Shown: one piece after another, positions 1-6,316 of the stretch
Layout of the letters: every line of letters starts with the position of its first letter
Position numbering within the stretch: position 1 is the stretch's first letter
DNA from: Clostridia bacterium
GTDB taxonomy: Bacteria > Bacillota_A > Clostridia > Oscillospirales > QAKW01
Assembly: GCA_017396865.1 (NCBI GenBank)
Contig: JAFQKO010000056.1
Coordinates: 1-11,707, forward strand
Length of the DNA: 11,707 nucleotides
Direction of reading: 5' to 3'
Program-made: the position numbers and the translations under genes
Notes under the pieces: generated by a model
Told to the model about the DNA's origin: nothing
Databases searched by the model: none
Seen by the model: the letters and a program-made list of their open reading frames with translations, nothing else

Positions 1-7
1 AAGGAGG
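1..7 (+). promoter_or_regulatory. Shine-Dalgarno sequence of purE
   Basis: The window opens with AAGGAGG, a full match to the anti-Shine-Dalgarno sequence, 8 bases before the ATG at 16. This supports that start. Nothing further upstream is visible, so the promoter or any purine riboswitch for the cluster cannot be judged. Confidence 0.85.
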
Positions 8-15
8 AACACATC

Positions 16-498
16 ATGAAAAAAGTAGCGATTATGATGGGTAGCGACAGCGATCTGCCGATCGTTCAGAAGGCGATGGATACCCTCGCATCCTTCGGTG
101 TGCCCTATGAGGCGCATGTTTACTCTGCCCACAGAACCCCCGAGCAGGCCCAGGACTTCAGCCAAAATGCCCGCGCCAACGGCTTTGGTGCGATCATCTG
201 CGCTGCAGGCATGGCGGCCCACCTTGCAGGTGCGGTTGCGGCCAATACCACCCTGCCCGTGATCGGAATTCCCATCCAATCGAAGATGTTAGGCGGCATG
301 GACGCCCTTTTGTCAACCGTTATGATGCCCTCCGGTATTCCCGTGGCCACCGTTGCGATCGATGGGGCAGCCAATGCCGCCTTGCTTTCTGTTCAGATCC
401 TTGCAGTTGAGGATGCGGAGCTTGCTGCAAAACTGGATGAAAAACGTAAGGCCGATGCTGCGGCTGTGTTGGCCAAGGATGCCAATTTAAATGCATAA
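16..498 (+). CDS. purE: PurE, 5-(carboxyamino)imidazole ribonucleotide mutase / AIR carboxylase
   Basis: Cytosolic purine enzyme forming carboxyaminoimidazole ribonucleotide (CAIR), either by rearranging N5-CAIR (class I) or by carboxylating AIR directly (class II). The 160-residue length is normal for a single-domain PurE. Visible motifs are GSDSD (9-13), SAHRT (37-41, with the family's active-site His at 39), [10 protein letters not shown] (63-72), a [12 protein letters not shown] segment (104-115) and [10 protein letters not shown] (120-129). SAHRTPE is class I-like, but the central motif differs from the usual GAGGAAHLPG of class I (Gly to Met, Pro to Ala). No purK lies nearby, so whether the enzyme uses N5-CAIR or AIR plus CO2 is open. 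It is the first gene visible and is followed after 23 bases by purC, whose product uses CAIR. Confidence 0.96.
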   Translation: MKKVAIMMGSDSDLPIVQKAMDTLASFGVPYEAHVYSAHRTPEQAQDFSQNARANGFGAIICAAGMAAHLAGAVAANTTLPVIGIPIQSKMLGGMDALLSTVMMPSGIPVATVAIDGAANAALLSVQILAVEDAELAAKLDEKRKADAAAVLAKDANLNA

Positions 499-521
499 AT
501 TATTTTAAAGGAGATATAAAA

Positions 522-1202
522 ATGAAACTTGTTTACACCGGAAAAACCAAAAACGTATTTGCTCTTGATAACGGCAATTATTTGCTGAAGTTTAAGGATG
601 ATTGCACCGGCAAGGACGGTGTGTTCGATCCCGGCGAAAATTCCGTCGGCCTCACCATCGACGGTGTTGGTGACGTGAACCTGCGGATGTCCATCTATTT
701 CTTTGAGAAGGTCAATGCCGCCGGCATTAAGACCCACTACGTAAACGCTTCTCTCGCCGATACCACCATGGAGGTTCTGCCCGCTAAGGTGTTTGGTCAC
801 GGTCTGGAGGTTATCTGCCGTCATAAGGCTGTCGGGAGCTTCATCCGTCGCTACGGTGATTATATCGAAGAGGGTGCCGATCTGCCTGCATACGTTGAGA
901 TGACCTTTAAGGATGATGCCAAGGGCGATCCCTTGGTAACCAAGGATGCTTTGGTTGCACTGGGTGTAATGACCGACGAGCAGTATGAGGATATGAAGCT
1001 GATGACCCAGAAGATCACCCAAATCGTCGCCGACGATCTGAAGGAAAAGGGTCTTGTTCTCTATGATATTAAGTTCGAGTTCGGTTATGATCCCGACGGT
1101 AATGTTATGCTGATCGATGAGATCGCCTCCGGCAACATGCGTGTTTATAAGGACGGCGCGTATATCGATCCGATGACCTTGAGTGAACTGTTTTTTGCAT
1201 AA
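522..1202 (+). CDS. purC: PurC, SAICAR synthetase (phosphoribosylaminoimidazole-succinocarboxamide synthase)
   Basis: ATP-dependent ligation of aspartate to CAIR giving SAICAR, in the cytosol. The protein has 226 residues, slightly shorter than the usual 235-240. Motifs: nucleotide-binding YTGKTK (5-10), [13 protein letters not shown] (100-112, matching the RNxxAGSxxKRxG segment), FKDDAKGDP (129-137), DIKFEFG (182-188) and [10 protein letters not shown] (198-207). The last motif differs from the DExSPDxxR form of E. coli and Bacillus enzymes, marking a divergent clade that I associate with Clostridia from memory. AAAGGAG at 507-513 sits 8 bases before the ATG and supports the start. It lies between purE and the purF-like gene, with 16 bases to the latter. 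Confidence 0.95.
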   Translation: MKLVYTGKTKNVFALDNGNYLLKFKDDCTGKDGVFDPGENSVGLTIDGVGDVNLRMSIYFFEKVNAAGIKTHYVNASLADTTMEVLPAKVFGHGLEVICRHKAVGSFIRRYGDYIEEGADLPAYVEMTFKDDAKGDPLVTKDALVALGVMTDEQYEDMKLMTQKITQIVADDLKEKGLVLYDIKFEFGYDPDGNVMLIDEIASGNMRVYKDGAYIDPMTLSELFFA

Positions 1203-1207
1203 TCAAT

Positions 1208-1214
1208 AAGGAGG
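1208..1214 (+). promoter_or_regulatory. Shine-Dalgarno sequence fixing the purF-like start
   Basis: AAGGAGG ends 4 bases before the ATG at 1219. This matters because the residue after the Met is Gly, not the Cys expected in PurF. The strong site and the absence of another in-frame ATG nearby argue that the missing Cys is not caused by a wrongly chosen start. Confidence 0.85.
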
Positions 1215-1218
1215 ATCC

Positions 1219-2643
1219 ATGGGAGGATTTTTTGGAATCACCTCAAAAAATGAGTGTTTGTCCGACGTTTTTTTCGGGGTCGACTATCACTCTCATTTAG
1301 GTACCCGCCGTGCGGGCATCGCCGTATACGATAAGGAGATCGGTCTCCAGCGGCAGATTCATGGTATTGAGCATGCGCCGTTCCGTTCCCGCTTCGAGCA
1401 CGTTCTGCAGGAGATGCAAGGCAGTTCTGCCATCGGCTGTATCAGCGATTTTGAGCCTCAGCCGTTGCTGATACGCTCCCGCCATGGCACCTTTGCCATC
1501 TGCTATGTCGGCAGAGTTAATAATGTAGACGCGTTGGTGGACGAGTATCTGATCTGCGACGGTGGCCATTTCGATGCCATGACAGGCGGTAGGGTTAACT
1601 CCACGGAGCTGATCGCATCGCTGATTGCGCAGAAGGAGGATATTGTATCGGGGATTCAGTTCGTTCAATCGGTTATTGATGGTTCTGCCAATATCTTAAT
1701 TCTGCAAAATGACGGCACTTTGATTGCTGCTCGCGATAAGCTGGGCAGATTGCCCGTTATCATCGCCAAAGGAGAGTCGGGGCACTGTGTGACCTTTGAA
1801 TCCTTTGCTGCCCAAAAGCTCGGCTTTGATCCGTTTTATGAACTGGGGCCCGGTGAGATCGTTCGCCTCTCTGCCGAAAGCATGGAGCAGCTTGCTGCTC
1901 CCGGCAAGAAAAAGAAGATCTGCGCCTTCCTTTGGAGCTACTACGGCTATCCGACCTCAACCTATGAGGGGGTCAACGTAGAGGCGATGCGCTACCGTAA
2001 CGGTGCCCTGATGGCCGAGCGTGACCATGAGAACGGCGTTGCCGCCGATCTGGATTACGTTTGTGGTATGCCCGATTCGGGAATCCCACACGCTATCGGA
2101 TACGCCAACCAAAGCGCTGTTCCCTATGCCCGTGCGTTTATTAAATATACCCCGACCTGGAGCCGCAGCTTTACGCCGATCAAGCAAAGTGATCGCGACC
2201 GCGTGGCGAAAATGAAGCAGATACCGGTTCATGAGCTGATCACCGATAAGAAGCTGCTGTTTGTAGATGATTCCATCGTCCGCGGCACGCAGATCCGTGA
2301 AACAGTTGATTTTCTGTATGAAAACGGTGCCAAGGAAGTGCATATGCGCTCTGCCTGCCCGCCGATCATGTTCGGCTGTAAGTTTCATAATTTTTCCCGT
2401 TCTACCTCCGATATGGATCTGATCGCCCGTCGGGTGATTTTAGAACTGGAGGGAGAAGAGGGCTTTAACCATATTGATGAATATGCCGACGTTAAAACCG
2501 AGCGCGGCAGAAAGCTGCGTATCGCTTTGAGTGATCGGTTTGACTTCGCATCGTTGGAATTCCAATCTCTTGAAAATATTATAAAGGCAATCGGTCTGCC
2601 GGAGTGTGAGCTCTGTACCTATTGCTGGAACGGAAAGGAATAA
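1219..2643 (+). CDS. purF: PurF-like amidophosphoribosyltransferase with degenerate glutaminase site
   Basis: By homology this is glutamine PRPP amidotransferase (474 residues, normal length), the first pathway step making 5-phosphoribosylamine. The N-terminal Ntn-type glutaminase domain covers about 1-230 and the phosphoribosyltransferase domain about 235-460. The PRTase half has MPDSG (284-288) and the PRPP loop LLFVDDSIVRGT (346-357). Cysteines at 235, 387, 466 and 469 (CTYCWNGK, 466-473) match the four [4Fe-4S] ligands of the Bacillus enzyme. The glutaminase half is unusual: it starts MGGFFGI where active enzymes expose Cys in CGxxGI; HRGQ is replaced by HLGT (26-29), the RYSTxG stretch is not recognisable, and HNGNL becomes YVGRV (96-100). 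Glutamine hydrolysis therefore looks lost. The protein may use free ammonia, take ammonia from a partner, or be regulatory, with a canonical PurF encoded elsewhere. Family assignment is firm; activity is uncertain. Confidence 0.85.
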   Translation: MGGFFGITSKNECLSDVFFGVDYHSHLGTRRAGIAVYDKEIGLQRQIHGIEHAPFRSRFEHVLQEMQGSSAIGCISDFEPQPLLIRSRHGTFAICYVGRVNNVDALVDEYLICDGGHFDAMTGGRVNSTELIASLIAQKEDIVSGIQFVQSVIDGSANILILQNDGTLIAARDKLGRLPVIIAKGESGHCVTFESFAAQKLGFDPFYELGPGEIVRLSAESMEQLAAPGKKKKICAFLWSYYGYPTSTYEGVNVEAMRYRNGALMAERDHENGVAADLDYVCGMPDSGIPHAIGYANQSAVPYARAFIKYTPTWSRSFTPIKQSDRDRVAKMKQIPVHELITDKKLLFVDDSIVRGTQIRETVDFLYENGAKEVHMRSACPPIMFGCKFHNFSRSTSDMDLIARRVILELEGEEGFNHIDEYADVKTERGRKLRIALSDRFDFASLEFQSLENIIKAIGLPECELCTYCWNGKE

Positions 2644-2649
2644 GAAAGA

Positions 2650-3690
2650 ATGAATAACTCGAAATCCGAAAGCTATGCAGCAGCCGGTGTGGATATCACC
2701 GCGGGATATAAAGCCGTAGAATTGATGAAGAGCCACGTTGCCCGCACAAAAACCGCAGGCGCCGATATTGATATCGGCGGCTTCGGCGGCCTTTTTATGC
2801 CCGACCTCGCGGGGATGAAAAAGCCCGTTCTGGTCAGCGGTACCGACGGTGTCGGCACCAAGCTGAAGATGGCCTTTTTGATGGATAAGCATGATACCGT
2901 CGGTATTGACTGCGTAGCCATGTGCGTCAACGATGTCATCTGCTGCGGTGCAAAGCCTCTGTTTTTCCTGGACTATATTGCCTGCGGTAAGAACTTCCCC
3001 GAGAAGATCGCCCGGATCGTATCGGGCGTTGCCGAGGGCTGCGTGCAGAGCGGCGCTGCTCTGATCGGTGGCGAGACGGCCGAGATGCCCGGCTTCTATC
3101 CCATCGACGAATATGATCTGGCAGGCTTTGCTGTCGGTATCGTGGATGCCGAAAAGGTGATCGATAATAAATCCATGAAGCCCGGCGATGTGGTGATCGC
3201 ATTGCCCTCCAGCGGTGTTCATTCCAATGGCTTCTCCCTCGTTCGTAAGGTGTTCGACGTGGAGAATACCGATATCAAGGCTCCTGTTGCCGAGCTGGGC
3301 GGGAAGTCTGTGGGTGAGACGCTGTTGACCCCCACCAAGATCTATGTAAAGCCCATGGTCGCTCTGTTTGAGCAGGTCAAGGTCAAGGGTGTTTCCCATA
3401 TCACGGGCGGCGGCTTCTATGAGAATATTCCCAGAAGCATTCCCGACGGTCTGGGCGCAAAGATCGATAAGAGCGCCGTTCGCGTTCTGCCCATCTTTGA
3501 GCTGTTGGCCAAGGTTGGCAATATTCCCGAGCGGGATATGTTCAATACCTTTAATATGGGTGTCGGCATGAGCGTTGTGGTTGCCCCCGAGGATGCCGAC
3601 CGTGCCTTGGAGATCCTCAAGGCAAACGGTGAGGATGCCTATGTGATCGGCTCGATCATCGAGTCTGATGAGAAGATCATTTTGGAGTAA
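2650..3690 (+). CDS. purM: PurM, phosphoribosylformylglycinamidine cyclo-ligase (AIR synthetase)
   Basis: ATP-dependent ring closure of FGAM to aminoimidazole ribonucleotide (AIR). At 346 residues it is full length. Motifs of the PurM/PurL ATP-binding superfamily are in order: SYAAAGVDI (8-16), GTDGVGTK (64-71), [16 protein letters not shown] (94-109), [11 protein letters not shown] (140-150), [13 protein letters not shown] (187-199), [10 protein letters not shown] (250-259) and FNMGVGM (301-307). Nothing important is missing. The start follows the purF-like stop by 6 bases, with AAAGGA (2634-2639) inside the end of the previous gene as ribosome binding site, so translation is probably coupled. 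purN follows after 4 bases. Confidence 0.97.
   Translation: MNNSKSESYAAAGVDITAGYKAVELMKSHVARTKTAGADIDIGGFGGLFMPDLAGMKKPVLVSGTDGVGTKLKMAFLMDKHDTVGIDCVAMCVNDVICCGAKPLFFLDYIACGKNFPEKIARIVSGVAEGCVQSGAALIGGETAEMPGFYPIDEYDLAGFAVGIVDAEKVIDNKSMKPGDVVIALPSSGVHSNGFSLVRKVFDVENTDIKAPVAELGGKSVGETLLTPTKIYVKPMVALFEQVKVKGVSHITGGGFYENIPRSIPDGLGAKIDKSAVRVLPIFELLAKVGNIPERDMFNTFNMGVGMSVVVAPEDADRALEILKANGEDAYVIGSIIESDEKIILE
3684..3687 (+). promoter_or_regulatory. Shine-Dalgarno sequence fixing the purN start
   Basis: GGAG inside the last codons of purM lies 7 bases before the ATG at 3695. It favours 3695 over an in-frame ATG at 3668, which would overlap purM and add nine residues with no family counterpart. Confidence 0.7.
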
Positions 3691-3694
3691 GACC

Positions 3695-4300
3695 ATGGCG
3701 AAAACAAAGATTGCTGTATTGGTCTCGGGCGGTGGTACCAACCTGCAGGCGCTGATCGACAGCGTGGGGAAGGGGATCCTCAAAAGCGGCGAGCTGGCGC
3801 TCGTCCTTTCGGGCAACCGCGAGGCCTTTGCCCTTGAGCGGGCAAAAAAAGCAGGGATCCCAACCGCTGTTGTGGTAAAAAAGGAATGCGCCGATCAGGC
3901 GGATTTTGAGCAGAAGATGAAAGCCATCCTGAAAGAACACGGTATTGAGCTGATCGTGCTGGCGGGCTTTATGAATATCCTCTCTGCCGACTTCACCAAC
4001 GACTACCCCGAGCGTATTATAAATGTCCACCCCTCGCTGATCCCTTCCTTCTGCGGAAAGGGCTTTTACGGACTGCGTGTCCATGAAGCGGCGCTTTCTT
4101 ATGGTGTGAAGGTCACCGGCGCAACCGTTCATTTCGTTAACGAAATTCCGGACGGCGGCCGGATCATCGCCCAAAAGGCGGTGGAGATCCAAGAGGGCGA
4201 TACCCCCGAAATTCTGCAAAAACGGGTGATGGAGCAGGCAGAGTGGATCCTGCTTCCTCAAGCCGTTGAAAAAGTAAGCTGTGAATTAAAGGAGAAATAA
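3695..4300 (+). CDS. purN: PurN, phosphoribosylglycinamide formyltransferase
   Basis: Transfers a formyl group from 10-formyl-tetrahydrofolate to GAR, giving FGAR. The 201-residue protein matches the family length. It has the phosphate-binding SGGGTN (11-16), LAGFM (89-93), and the catalytic Asn-His-Asp set: Asn110 and His112 in INVHPSLIPSF (109-119) and Asp153 in IPDGG (151-155), equivalent to Asn106, His108 and Asp144 of E. coli PurN. The start at 3695 is chosen because the protein then begins MAKTKIAVLVSGGG, as in homologues, and GGAG precedes it. A formate-using PurT is not seen here; PurN needs folate, which fits the fhs gene at the end of the cluster. The next start is 2 bases after its stop. 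Confidence 0.96.
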   Translation: MAKTKIAVLVSGGGTNLQALIDSVGKGILKSGELALVLSGNREAFALERAKKAGIPTAVVVKKECADQADFEQKMKAILKEHGIELIVLAGFMNILSADFTNDYPERIINVHPSLIPSFCGKGFYGLRVHEAALSYGVKVTGATVHFVNEIPDGGRIIAQKAVEIQEGDTPEILQKRVMEQAEWILLPQAVEKVSCELKEK

Positions 4301-4302
4301 GC

Positions 4303-5022
4303 ATGAATATTTATGAGATCAAGCCCATCGGTGAGCGTATCGAGGGTAATAGCTATGTCGGCCGCGGCATTGTGATCGGTAAAACTGCCGATGGCAAAAA
4401 GGCTGCTACCGCCTATTTCATTATGGGCAGAAGCGAGAATAGCCGCAACCGTATCTTTACCAATAAAGAGGGTACCGTTTATACCGAGCCCTTCGATCCT
4501 TCTAAGGTTGAGGATCCCTCGCTGATCATCTATGCCGCTCTGCGTCAATATGAGAATAAGCTGATCGTTACCAACGGCGATCAGACTGATACGATTTATG
4601 AGGGTCTTAAGAAGGGCGAAAGCTTTGCCACCGCCCTGACTACCCGTGAATTTGAGCCTGATGCTCCGAACTGGACTCCTCGTATCAGCGGCATGATCAC
4701 CTTCGGTGCTGAGGATTTTACCTATGAAATGAGCATTCTGAAGAGCGCTGATGCTGAGGGTTCTGCTTGCAACCGCTATCATTTCGCTTATCCCGCGCTG
4801 AACGGTCTGGGCCATTTCATCCATACCTACGTATGTGACGGCAACCCCATTCCCACCTTCCAGGGCGAACCTGAGCGGGTGGCCATTCCCGATGATATCG
4901 ATGTGTTTACCAATGATATCTGGGATCATCTGGATTCCGATAATAAGATCTCTCTGTTTGTTTGCTATACCGATCTGGCAAGCGGTGAGCAGGAGACCCG
5001 CCTCATCAATAAAAACTGCTGA
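4303..5022 (+). CDS. purO: IMP cyclohydrolase, archaeal PurO type
   Basis: Predicted to close the ring of FAICAR to give IMP, the last pathway step. The 239-residue protein resembles the PurO family (IMP_cyclohyd; known in archaea and in some bacteria), not the N-terminal MGS-like domain of ordinary PurH. Visible segments: YVGRGIVIG (18-26), YFIMGRSENSRNR (38-50), NGDQTD (91-96), EPDAPNWTPRI (118-128), GLGHFIHTY (168-176) and GEPERV (188-193). Archaeal PurO has an Ntn-hydrolase-like fold; whether every active-site residue is kept here I cannot verify. Start support is AAAGGAG (4288-4294) 8 bases upstream, overlapping the purN end. Position directly before a PurH C-terminal-type transformylase, in a cluster with no full purH, strongly supports the role. 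Confidence 0.9.
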   Translation: MNIYEIKPIGERIEGNSYVGRGIVIGKTADGKKAATAYFIMGRSENSRNRIFTNKEGTVYTEPFDPSKVEDPSLIIYAALRQYENKLIVTNGDQTDTIYEGLKKGESFATALTTREFEPDAPNWTPRISGMITFGAEDFTYEMSILKSADAEGSACNRYHFAYPALNGLGHFIHTYVCDGNPIPTFQGEPERVAIPDDIDVFTNDIWDHLDSDNKISLFVCYTDLASGEQETRLINKNC

Positions 5023-5027
5023 AAGGA
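5022..5027 (+). promoter_or_regulatory. Shine-Dalgarno sequence of the AICAR transformylase
   Basis: AAAGGA starts on the last base of the purO stop codon and lies 11 bases before the ATG at 5039. The spacing is somewhat long, but no better site exists, and it marks 5039 rather than the open frame that extends back to 4835 inside purO. Confidence 0.65.
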
Positions 5028-5038
5028 CGGACAGAACC

Positions 5039-6223
5039 ATGAAAGAATTTGAATTGAAATACGGCTGTAACCCTAATCAGAAGCCCTCTAAGATTTATAT
5101 GAATAACGGTGCCGAGCTGCCCATTAAGATCCTGAGCGGTCGTCCCGGCTATATCAACTTTCTGGATGCCTTCAACTCCTGGCAGTTGGTTAAGGAGATC
5201 AAGGACGCGCTGGGTATGCCCGCCGCCACCTCCTTTAAGCACGTCAGCCCCACCTCCGCTGCTGTCGGTACTCCGCTGCCCGAAAAGCTGAAGAAGGCCT
5301 GCTTTGTGGATGATATCGAGGGGCTTGATGAATCTCCCTTGGCCTGCGCCTATGCAAGAGCCCGCGGTACCGACCGCATGAGCTCCTTCGGCGATTGGAT
5401 CGCCCTTTCCGATGTCTGCGACGTCACCACCGCAACCCTCATTAAGCGTGAGGTTTCCGACGGTATCATCGCTCCCGGCTATACCCCCGAGGCGCTGGAG
5501 ATCTTGAAGTCCAAGCGCAAGGGTAATTATAATATCGTTGAAATTGATCCCAACTATCGCCCCGAGCCTCAGGAAACCAAGCAGGTCTTTGGCATCACCT
5601 TTGAGCAGGGGAGAAATGAATTCAAGATCAATAACGAACTGCTTGCTAATCTCGTTACCGAGAATAAGAACCTCCCCGAGGAAGCCAAGCGCGATCTGAT
5701 CATTGCGCTGATCACCCTGAAGTATACCCAATCCAACTCCGTTTGCTATGCCGTTGATGGTCAGGCTATCGGTGTCGGTGCAGGTCAGCAGTCCAGAATT
5801 CATTGCACCCGCCTTGCAGGCAATAAGGCCGACGTTTGGCATCTGCGCCAGCATGATAAGGTGCTGAATCTGCCCTTTAAGGATACCCTCGGCAGACCCG
5901 ACCGCGATAACGTTATTGATAGCTATATCAATAAGAATGAAGAGGACGTCTGTGCAGACGGCATCTGGCAAAAGTATTTCACCGAGCAACCCGCTCCCTT
6001 CACCCGTGAAGAGATGGATGCTTATTTGGCGACCATCAGCGGTGTTTCGGTCGGCAGCGATGCCTTCTTCCCGTTCGATGATAATATCGAGCGCGCCAAG
6101 AAGAGCGGCGTTTCCTATATCGCCGAGCCCGGCGGCTCCATCCGCGATGATATCGTGATTGATTGCTGTAATAAATACGGCATTGCCATGGCCTTCACCG
6201 GCATGCGCCTGTTCCACCATTGA
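5039..6223 (+). CDS. purH: Stand-alone AICAR transformylase (PurH C-terminal domain type)
   Basis: Formylates AICAR to FAICAR with 10-formyl-THF. The 394-residue protein corresponds to the C-terminal transformylase part of bifunctional PurH; no IMP cyclohydrolase domain is fused. Key features: SFKHVSP (65-71) with the catalytic Lys-His pair at 67-68, LKYTQSNSVCYA (227-238), GVGAGQQSRI (245-254), DAFFPF (341-346), EPGGSIRD (363-370) and the terminal RLFHH. The true start is ATG 5039: the frame is open back to 4835, but that part lies inside purO and resembles nothing in the family. The gene ends with tandem stops TGATAG, followed at once by a strong hairpin. Together with the upstream purO-like gene it replaces bifunctional PurH. 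Confidence 0.95.
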   Translation: MKEFELKYGCNPNQKPSKIYMNNGAELPIKILSGRPGYINFLDAFNSWQLVKEIKDALGMPAATSFKHVSPTSAAVGTPLPEKLKKACFVDDIEGLDESPLACAYARARGTDRMSSFGDWIALSDVCDVTTATLIKREVSDGIIAPGYTPEALEILKSKRKGNYNIVEIDPNYRPEPQETKQVFGITFEQGRNEFKINNELLANLVTENKNLPEEAKRDLIIALITLKYTQSNSVCYAVDGQAIGVGAGQQSRIHCTRLAGNKADVWHLRQHDKVLNLPFKDTLGRPDRDNVIDSYINKNEEDVCADGIWQKYFTEQPAPFTREEMDAYLATISGVSVGSDAFFPFDDNIERAKKSGVSYIAEPGGSIRDDIVIDCCNKYGIAMAFTGMRLFHH

Positions 6224-6228
6224 TAGTC

Positions 6229-6290
6229 GGAACCCCATGCTGCGGCTTGCAAAAGCAAGCCGCGGCGGGTGGTTCCTTTCGTCGTTTTTT
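6229..6290 (+). terminator. Hairpin plus T-rich tract: candidate intrinsic terminator or attenuator
   Basis: Positions 6242-6250 and 6255-6263 form a perfect 9-bp stem around an AAAA loop. The arms continue outward through G-U and G-C pairs (6238-6241 with 6264-6267, then 6235-6236 with 6268-6269), with single-base bulges at 6237 and 6270, and end in a perfect GGAACC/GGTTCC stem (6229-6234 with 6271-6276). About 21 pairs in all. The sequence TTTCGTCGTTTTTT follows directly (6277-6290), an imperfect but T-rich tract. This fits a Rho-independent terminator. Since purD follows in the same pathway with no obvious promoter, partial termination or an mRNA-stabilising or processing role is equally possible. 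Confidence 0.65.
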
Positions 6291-6316
6291 GAAATATAAA
6301 TTAGGAGTTATAAAAC

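Noticed and set aside
1249..1260. Cys13 of the PurF-like protein as the true nucleophile after propeptide removal (NEC resembles the NEEC before mature Bacillus PurF)
   Set aside because: The sequence after Cys13 is LSDVFFG, not GxFGI; the GFFGI at 3-7 is the segment that aligns with the mature N-terminus, placing Gly2 at the Cys position.
3668..3694. Upstream ATG extending purN by nine residues into purM
   Set aside because: The extension overlaps purM, has no family counterpart and no suitable ribosome binding site, whereas GGAG precedes ATG 3695.
4835..5038. Extension of the AICAR transformylase frame back into purO
   Set aside because: The extra 68 codons overlap a real gene in another frame and resemble no PurH sequence; the protein from 5039 starts like the family domain.
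6289..6300. Possible purD promoter (TTGAAA overlapping TATAAA)
   Set aside because: The two elements are adjacent rather than about 17 bases apart, and transcription from this -10 would begin in or after the purD Shine-Dalgarno sequence.
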